Below are positions 59,362 to 64,000 of a DNA stretch of 64,000 bases, piece after piece. The DNA lies in NCBI RefSeq assembly GCF_900446215.1, contig NZ_UAQZ01000005.1, positions 1 through 64,000 of the forward strand, written 5' to 3'. Made by a program: the position numbers and the translations under genes. Below the pieces are notes generated by a model, which worked only from the letters and a program-made list of their open reading frames with translations, searched no databases and was not told the DNA's origin. Positions within the stretch are counted from its first letter, which is position 1, and each line of letters starts with the position of its first letter. The DNA is from Burkholderia cenocepacia. GTDB lineage: Bacteria > Pseudomonadota > Gammaproteobacteria > Burkholderiales > Burkholderiaceae.

Positions 59362-62226
59362 ATGGCTAACCGGCCGCAAGCGGTGACGGTGCCGCCGCCG
59401 GCGACCTACACGCGCACCGACTTCGCGGCGCTGCGCGCGCGCATCCAGGGCATCCCGGCGGCGACTATCGCGCGTCGCTTCTACGACGTCGAAGACAGTG
59501 CAGTGCCGGCCGAGGCCGACGCGGTCGAGCAGCATCTCATGACGATGCGCGACGCGCTGGTGCGCCTGGCGCTGCTCAATGGTTCGGCGGCGCTGGCCGA
59601 TCACTTGCGCGCGTCGATGCGGCAGCACGGCGAGGCGAAACTGACCGCCTTGACGCTTCGAATGGTCGAGGACGCGGCCAAGCTCGCGGCCGCCGCGCCA
59701 GCAGCCGACCACGCGGTTGCGCTGTGGTTCCGGCCGCTCATCGCGCGGCGGCTGGCCGGGGAAGGGATCGCGACGCTGGGCGAGCTGGTTGCGTACTGCA
59801 ATCGGCACGGCGGCAGTTGGTGGCGGTCGGTGCCGCGCATCGGCCCATTGCGCGCCAGGACGCTGGTTGCGTGGCTGCGGCGGCACGAGACGACGCTCGG
59901 CGCGCGGGTCGACGCCGACGTCGACACGGCGCCGCTCGCGCCGGCGCCCGACCGCGCGATCGTGGTCGGCCCGGGCAGCGCGGCACTCGCGCCGCTTGAG
60001 CGACTGGCTGCGCCGGTCGAACTGTCGGGCGCGGGCGGCACGAACCGCGCGGTTGGGTTCCCGTTCATTCACGCCGAGCACGATCTGGCTGCGCTGCATG
60101 CGTGGCTCATGCGCTATCGGGATCGGCCGGCGACACTGCGCGCGTACACCCGCGAGGTCGAGCGCTTCGTGCTGTGGGCACTGAAGGTGCGCGGCATCGC
60201 GGTGTCGTCGCTACGGGTCGAGGACTGCGAGGCCTATAAGGATTTCCTGGGGCATCCGGCGGCGGACTTCTGCGGCCCGAAGCGCCCCCGCGTGAGCGGC
60301 CGCTGGCGGCCGTTCACCGGCTCACTGTCGGCCGACAGCCAGGCCTATGCGGTGCGCACGCTGCGCATGGCGTTCGACTGGCTGGTGAAAGTCCGCTATC
60401 TGGCCGGCAACCCGTTTAGCGCCGTGACGCTGCCGGCGACCGTCACGCGCGAATGGTCGCTGCAGGTCGAGCGGGCGTTGCCGGCCGATCTGCTGCGCAC
60501 GCTGCGCGACACGCTCGATGCGCGCTGCGCCCGACCGGACGAGGACGCCACGCAGTGGCGCATCGCGCGCGCGGCGATCGGCCTGATGGTCGATTCGGGC
60601 CTGCGCCGCGCCGAAGCGGCGTGCGCACGGCGCAGCGGCCTGAAACGCGTGGATGGCATCAAGGGGCAAGCGGTGTGGACGCTGACGCTCATCGGCAAAC
60701 GCAGCAAGGTGCGCACGGTGCCGGTCAGTCCGACGACGCTCGCGGCGCTGCGCGCGCACTGGGCCGATCGTGGGCTGATCTGGGACGACTGCCGGGCGCG
60801 GGCCGATGACAACGACGTGACTGATGATTCCGCGCCCGACTGGCCCTTGCTGGCACCCCTGACGATTCCCGGCACAGCGGCCGCGCAGGCGCGGCATGAA
60901 ACCGGCGCCGAGACTTACGCGCCCGATGCACTCGGGCGCCTGGTGCGCACCGCGCTGCGACGCCTGCAGGTCGAGCTGCAGCGCTGGGGCGTGTTGTCGC
61001 TGTGGGACGCGGCGCAGCTGCAAAAAACCAGTGCGCATGCGTTGCGCCATACGTTCGGCACCGACGCGACCGCGCGCGGTGTGCCGATCGACGTGGTGCA
61101 GCAAATCCTCGGCCACGCGTCGCTCGCCACCACCTCGATCTACGTGAAGGCGCAGCAGCAGCGCGTGCTCGAGGCGGCCCTCGATTATTACCAGCAACAG
61201 GCGCGAGCGGCTCCCACCGAATCGGCGACGGCGCTCACGAGTTCCATGCCGCAGTTGATCCGTGATGACGAAGCGGGCGACGCCTTCAGTGCGCGCGACG
61301 ATGACGAGGTGGCCGGGATGCGGGCCGCGCCGATCAAGCTCACGCTGCGTGTCGAGAACGTCGCGCCAGGCGGGCGGGGGCGGGCGCGCACGATCCGCGC
61401 GCTCGAGCGCGGCATCCTCGCTGATCACGCGGCCGAACGCATCGCGCCCGGCGTGTACGCGCTCAAGGTGCGGCACGAAGACGAGGCGGCGCTCGACGCG
61501 GAGCTCGAGACGCTGTTCGACGAGATCCGCGACGAAGCGCACCTGCACAATTGCGTGGCCGAGATCGATGCGCAGTGGGTCGGCACGGCGCGCACGTGGA
61601 CCTATCGGGTGCCAGCCGGCAATGTGATTCCGTTTCCGGGCGGTGCCGGTAATTCCCGTGCGCCCGCGGCGGTGCGCGACGCCGCGTCCGTGCCGTCCGG
61701 CCCGCGCGTGATGCGGTTGCGGATCAGCCTGGAGGGGGTGGAACCGGCGATCTGGCGTCGGCTCGAGGTGCCGGCCGACATTGCGTTGGATGACCTACAC
61801 GACGTGATCCAGGCCGCAATGGGCTGGCACAACCGCCATCGCTACGGCTTTGGCCTCGCCGGGGCGATCGGGATGCTACCGCCCACAGCGAGCGGCGCGG
61901 CCGACGTGCGGCTCGAGGCAACCGGCGGTGCCGGGTCATCGTTCACGTACACGTATGACCTGGATGACGACTGGCGGCATGTTATCGAGATCGAGGCCGT
62001 GTCCATCGCGGCGCCGGAGGTGCGCACCCCGCGGTGCGTGGCCGGCGCCCGTGCCTGTCCGCCCGAGGACTGCGGCGGTCCGGCCGGCTATGCGGCGCTG
62101 CTGCGCACGCTTTCCGGCCGAATGACTGATGACAAGCGCGAGTTGCTGGCATGGCTGGACGAACCCTTCGATCCGGAGGTATTCCGGGTGGCAGAGGCCA
62201 ATGCGCGGCTCGCATCGCTTCGATGA
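59362..62226 (+). CDS. tyrosine recombinase fused to a pRiA4b ORF-3-like domain
   Basis: A 954-residue protein. Residues 1-170 form a helical N-terminal region, about 225-345 a core-binding (SAM-like) domain, and about 370-605 the catalytic domain with R415 (DSGLRR), H559 and R562 (HALRHTFG), H585 (LGHASL) and Y594 (SIYVKA). After a linker (about 640-750, containing LKVRHEDEAALDAELETL), residues about 782-950 match the pRiA4b ORF-3 family (LRISLEGVEPAIWRRLEVP, IQAAMGWHNRHRYGF). Recombinases with this N-terminal region occur on Burkholderiales replicons. The C-terminal fusion is unusual and of unknown function. Confidence 0.88.
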   Translation: MANRPQAVTVPPPATYTRTDFAALRARIQGIPAATIARRFYDVEDSAVPAEADAVEQHLMTMRDALVRLALLNGSAALADHLRASMRQHGEAKLTALTLRMVEDAAKLAAAAPAADHAVALWFRPLIARRLAGEGIATLGELVAYCNRHGGSWWRSVPRIGPLRARTLVAWLRRHETTLGARVDADVDTAPLAPAPDRAIVVGPGSAALAPLERLAAPVELSGAGGTNRAVGFPFIHAEHDLAALHAWLMRYRDRPATLRAYTREVERFVLWALKVRGIAVSSLRVEDCEAYKDFLGHPAADFCGPKRPRVSGRWRPFTGSLSADSQAYAVRTLRMAFDWLVKVRYLAGNPFSAVTLPATVTREWSLQVERALPADLLRTLRDTLDARCARPDEDATQWRIARAAIGLMVDSGLRRAEAACARRSGLKRVDGIKGQAVWTLTLIGKRSKVRTVPVSPTTLAALRAHWADRGLIWDDCRARADDNDVTDDSAPDWPLLAPLTIPGTAAAQARHETGAETYAPDALGRLVRTALRRLQVELQRWGVLSLWDAAQLQKTSAHALRHTFGTDATARGVPIDVVQQILGHASLATTSIYVKAQQQRVLEAALDYYQQQARAAPTESATALTSSMPQLIRDDEAGDAFSARDDDEVAGMRAAPIKLTLRVENVAPGGRGRARTIRALERGILADHAAERIAPGVYALKVRHEDEAALDAELETLFDEIRDEAHLHNCVAEIDAQWVGTARTWTYRVPAGNVIPFPGGAGNSRAPAAVRDAASVPSGPRVMRLRISLEGVEPAIWRRLEVPADIALDDLHDVIQAAMGWHNRHRYGFGLAGAIGMLPPTASGAADVRLEATGGAGSSFTYTYDLDDDWRHVIEIEAVSIAAPEVRTPRCVAGARACPPEDCGGPAGYAALLRTLSGRMTDDKRELLAWLDEPFDPEVFRVAEANARLASLR

Positions 62227-62227
62227 G

Positions 62228-63382
62228 TTATACGTGTCCCGCGGATGCGACGGGTTGCCCGTTGACGTAAACGGCTAACGGCCGGGAGCGCGTAATACAC
62301 CGCATGAACAGGTCGCTTGCGGACTGCCCCCGCGATGACACAGCTTGGACAGAGTCGGCATAAAACAGCAGATCGGCGCGTTGGCCGAGCGCAATCTTGC
62401 CGAGATTATCCAGCGCCAGCGACTGGGCTCCTTTCCACGTCAGCATATCGAAAAGCTCGTCGTTCTGATACCTCCAGTCGGAGGACTGTTCGCGCGCGAA
62501 CAAGCGGGTCGCAAGTTCCCGATCAATCGCGGAATATCCCTGCCGTCGTATGCTATTCCAGTGATGGGCATCGCATGCGACGATTGCACACGCGGATGCA
62601 TTCATCAGCCGCCAGTCGACTCGATTGAGCGACGAGACCGGGAACGCCATGACATGGCGATCGAGAACTCCCAGATTGGATAGCAAAGAGACACTGGAAC
62701 AGCCATACGCGTCATGGAAATCGGAGATACCGTCTCCGCCGGCGTCGAGCCGAATGACCAAGCGGGACGCTTGGTCCTTTACGATCTCATGCAACGCCAC
62801 GAGCAGCGCGGGTGACGCACCGAACTGTGAGCCGATCGCAGGGAACACTGAGACGCGCGAACCGGATGTACAGCGCTGCGTCTGGCGAAACCCGTGGATA
62901 CACGCGCCGATCGACATGGTCACCGGTCTGTGTCCTCGGCCCACCCACCTATCCCTCAAGACATGGTAGAAGACGGGACGGATACCGAAGGCACCGACCG
63001 TTTGAGCATCCTGCGCCACATTTTCCGAAAAGATCCCTACGGTGGTGAATCCCGAGGCTACCGCTTGTCTGACGTAGTCGTACAGGTTTGCACACGCACT
63101 CTCCGCATTCAGTGACGCGCAGATGAGTCCCGGCAAGCAAAGCAGACCGCGCGCATCGCGTCGGATCGAAGCATGCGATGTCCCGGGCTCGCAGACGCCG
63201 ACGATTTCTCCGGCGCAAATTTCAATGTCGGCTTCTCGCCAGATATGGCGATCGCTGTCGAAGTAGGTGGCGCGTTCGATGACCCAGCACGCGCCAGACC
63301 GGATGGCCTGTATCGCTTTAGGATCACCCGAAAATGCTCGCCACTCGCTTGCGCCGTGACGCACCGCTGTATCCGCATGCAT
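62228..63382 (-). CDS. amidohydrolase-like protein with altered metal site
   Basis: A 384-residue protein with the overall layout of the amidohydrolase superfamily (guanine deaminase/AtzB-like): the N-terminal beta part (EICAGEIVGV), a TIM-barrel core and the C-terminal GKIALGQRADLLFYAD with AVYVNGQPV. The usual metal motif PGLIDxHxH reads PGLICASLN, so both His ligands are missing, and catalysis by the normal mechanism is doubtful. It ends one base after the recombinase gene, convergently, with the NUDIX gene upstream in the same direction. Confidence 0.75.
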   Translation of the reverse strand: MHADTAVRHGASEWRAFSGDPKAIQAIRSGACWVIERATYFDSDRHIWREADIEICAGEIVGVCEPGTSHASIRRDARGLLCLPGLICASLNAESACANLYDYVRQAVASGFTTVGIFSENVAQDAQTVGAFGIRPVFYHVLRDRWVGRGHRPVTMSIGACIHGFRQTQRCTSGSRVSVFPAIGSQFGASPALLVALHEIVKDQASRLVIRLDAGGDGISDFHDAYGCSSVSLLSNLGVLDRHVMAFPVSSLNRVDWRLMNASACAIVACDAHHWNSIRRQGYSAIDRELATRLFAREQSSDWRYQNDELFDMLTWKGAQSLALDNLGKIALGQRADLLFYADSVQAVSSRGQSASDLFMRCITRSRPLAVYVNGQPVASAGHV

Positions 63383-63428
63383 GGTGGAAATTTTGTGCGA
63401 GTGTTGGTCGTTCGAAAGTAGCTTGTCG

Positions 63429-63992
63429 TCACAGTTTCGGTGCAGCGAAAATCTTTGCGAAGTATTCCCGTTGAACGGCTGGCAAGTTGAGCCCAGCAGC
63501 GTCTGCTGGATCCTTGATAAACGCGATGCTTGACAGCTCAGGATCGGCCTGACGGTCTAAGAACGATGCGATTCGTCCCGAGACTTCGGATCGGGACCAC
63601 CTCAAACGAGCCTCTTTAAAAAACGCGCAACGCACGTCGTTTTCGACTCGAATCCATCCGTCGACCAACTCGTAGTCTGCCCGAGTCAAGCCGGTTTCTT
63701 CTTCAACCTCACGCGCCAGAGCACGTTCCAAGGCAACCGTTCCGTCCGGCAGAACGTCGTCGTCATTCAATGTCCCGGAGGGAAAGTAGGTCAGACCGGC
63801 ATTCGAGGTATGCGACGCCATGGTGCCCAGTACATAGAAATCGTCTGATGTCCTAATTGCTGCGATTGGAAAGCAAAGCTTGGCGCTCCTGTCCGGATGG
63901 TCGAGTTCTCTCCACGCCATGAATGCCGCGTAGGTAGTTCGAAGCAGGTTCACCCGCAACGATCGATCATCGCCGGAGGTGCCGTGAGACAT
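63429..63992 (-). CDS. NUDIX hydrolase-like protein
   Basis: A 187-residue protein with the second half of the NUDIX box intact (REVEEETGL). The first half (SGTLNDDDVLPDGTVALE) is longer than the usual GX5E spacing. NUDIX enzymes hydrolyse nucleoside diphosphates linked to other groups. It lies 46 bp upstream of the amidohydrolase-like gene in the same direction, and both may be one operon. The gene starts 8 bases from the end of the window; its promoter is outside. Confidence 0.78.
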   Translation of the reverse strand: MSHGTSGDDRSLRVNLLRTTYAAFMAWRELDHPDRSAKLCFPIAAIRTSDDFYVLGTMASHTSNAGLTYFPSGTLNDDDVLPDGTVALERALAREVEEETGLTRADYELVDGWIRVENDVRCAFFKEARLRWSRSEVSGRIASFLDRQADPELSSIAFIKDPADAAGLNLPAVQREYFAKIFAAPKL

Positions 63993-64000
63993 CAGTACCG

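Noticed and set aside
60322..61548. 408-codon minus-strand frame opposite the recombinase
   Set aside because: It lies over the catalytic domain with clear R, H-x-x-R, H and Y motifs on the plus strand; the minus frame has Arg-rich shadow composition.

Overview
This window reads as a large conjugative plasmid, or a plasmid-like island, of a high-GC betaproteobacterium, most likely Burkholderia or a close relative. The reasons are the GC-rich codon use, the F-type transfer operon, the imuA-imuB-dnaE2 cassette, the long YadA-like adhesin and the TrfA/ParAB module. This placement is inference from family content. No rRNA, tRNA or host core gene was seen. No relaxase (TraI) or coupling protein (TraD) gene is in the window, so the DNA-processing half of the transfer system must lie elsewhere if it exists.

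Layout. (1) 1-2.4 kb: end of a metabolic cluster (TRAP-type binding protein, small membrane protein, PxpA/YcsF-like protein), then an unknown small gene behind its own promoter. (2) 2.4-2.86 kb: non-coding, with a strong stem-loop and a rho-independent terminator. (3) 2.86-29.3 kb: one long, tightly packed F-type T4SS operon in the order lytic transglycosylase, traA, L, E, K, B, dsbC, V, C, trbI, accessory genes, S26 peptidase, traW, U, trbC, traN (as two separately exported proteins), traF, a phage-like trio, traH, traG. Most genes overlap the next by 4 bp. (4) 29.3-34.4 kb: small lipoproteins, a zeta-toxin/KfrB protein with a candidate antitoxin, a DUF1173 protein and a PH-domain membrane protein. 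(5) 34.5-41.2 kb: a methyltransferase, a frameshifted trimeric autotransporter adhesin with exact 408-bp repeats, and a membrane protein. (6) 41.2-43.1 kb: an IncFII-like replicon with a candidate antisense RNA, a leader ORF, repA and an origin carrying a perfect DnaA box. (7) 43.1-51.3 kb: DNA-damage genes (SRAP protein, imuA-imuB-dnaE2), with a group II intron inserted exactly at the edge of the LexA box of the imu operon. (8) 51.3-56 kb: a second replicon, trfA with an iteron origin, plus parAB and parS sites. (9) 56-64 kb: ATP-dependent ligase, VapBC, small unknown genes, a candidate small RNA, a tyrosine recombinase fused to a pRiA4b ORF-3-like domain, an amidohydrolase-like protein and a NUDIX protein.

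How it works together. The tra genes build an F-type pilus and channel; DsbC and TraF would fold the cysteine-rich TraU, TraN and TraH proteins. Two replicons, parABS, VapBC and the zeta module give maintenance. The SRAP, mutasome and ligase genes give plasmid-borne DNA-damage tolerance and SOS mutagenesis. The most notable observations are the intron at the LexA box, the G-tract frameshift in the adhesin, the IncFII-like control region beside a TrfA replicon, the split traN, and the phage-like genes inside the transfer operon.
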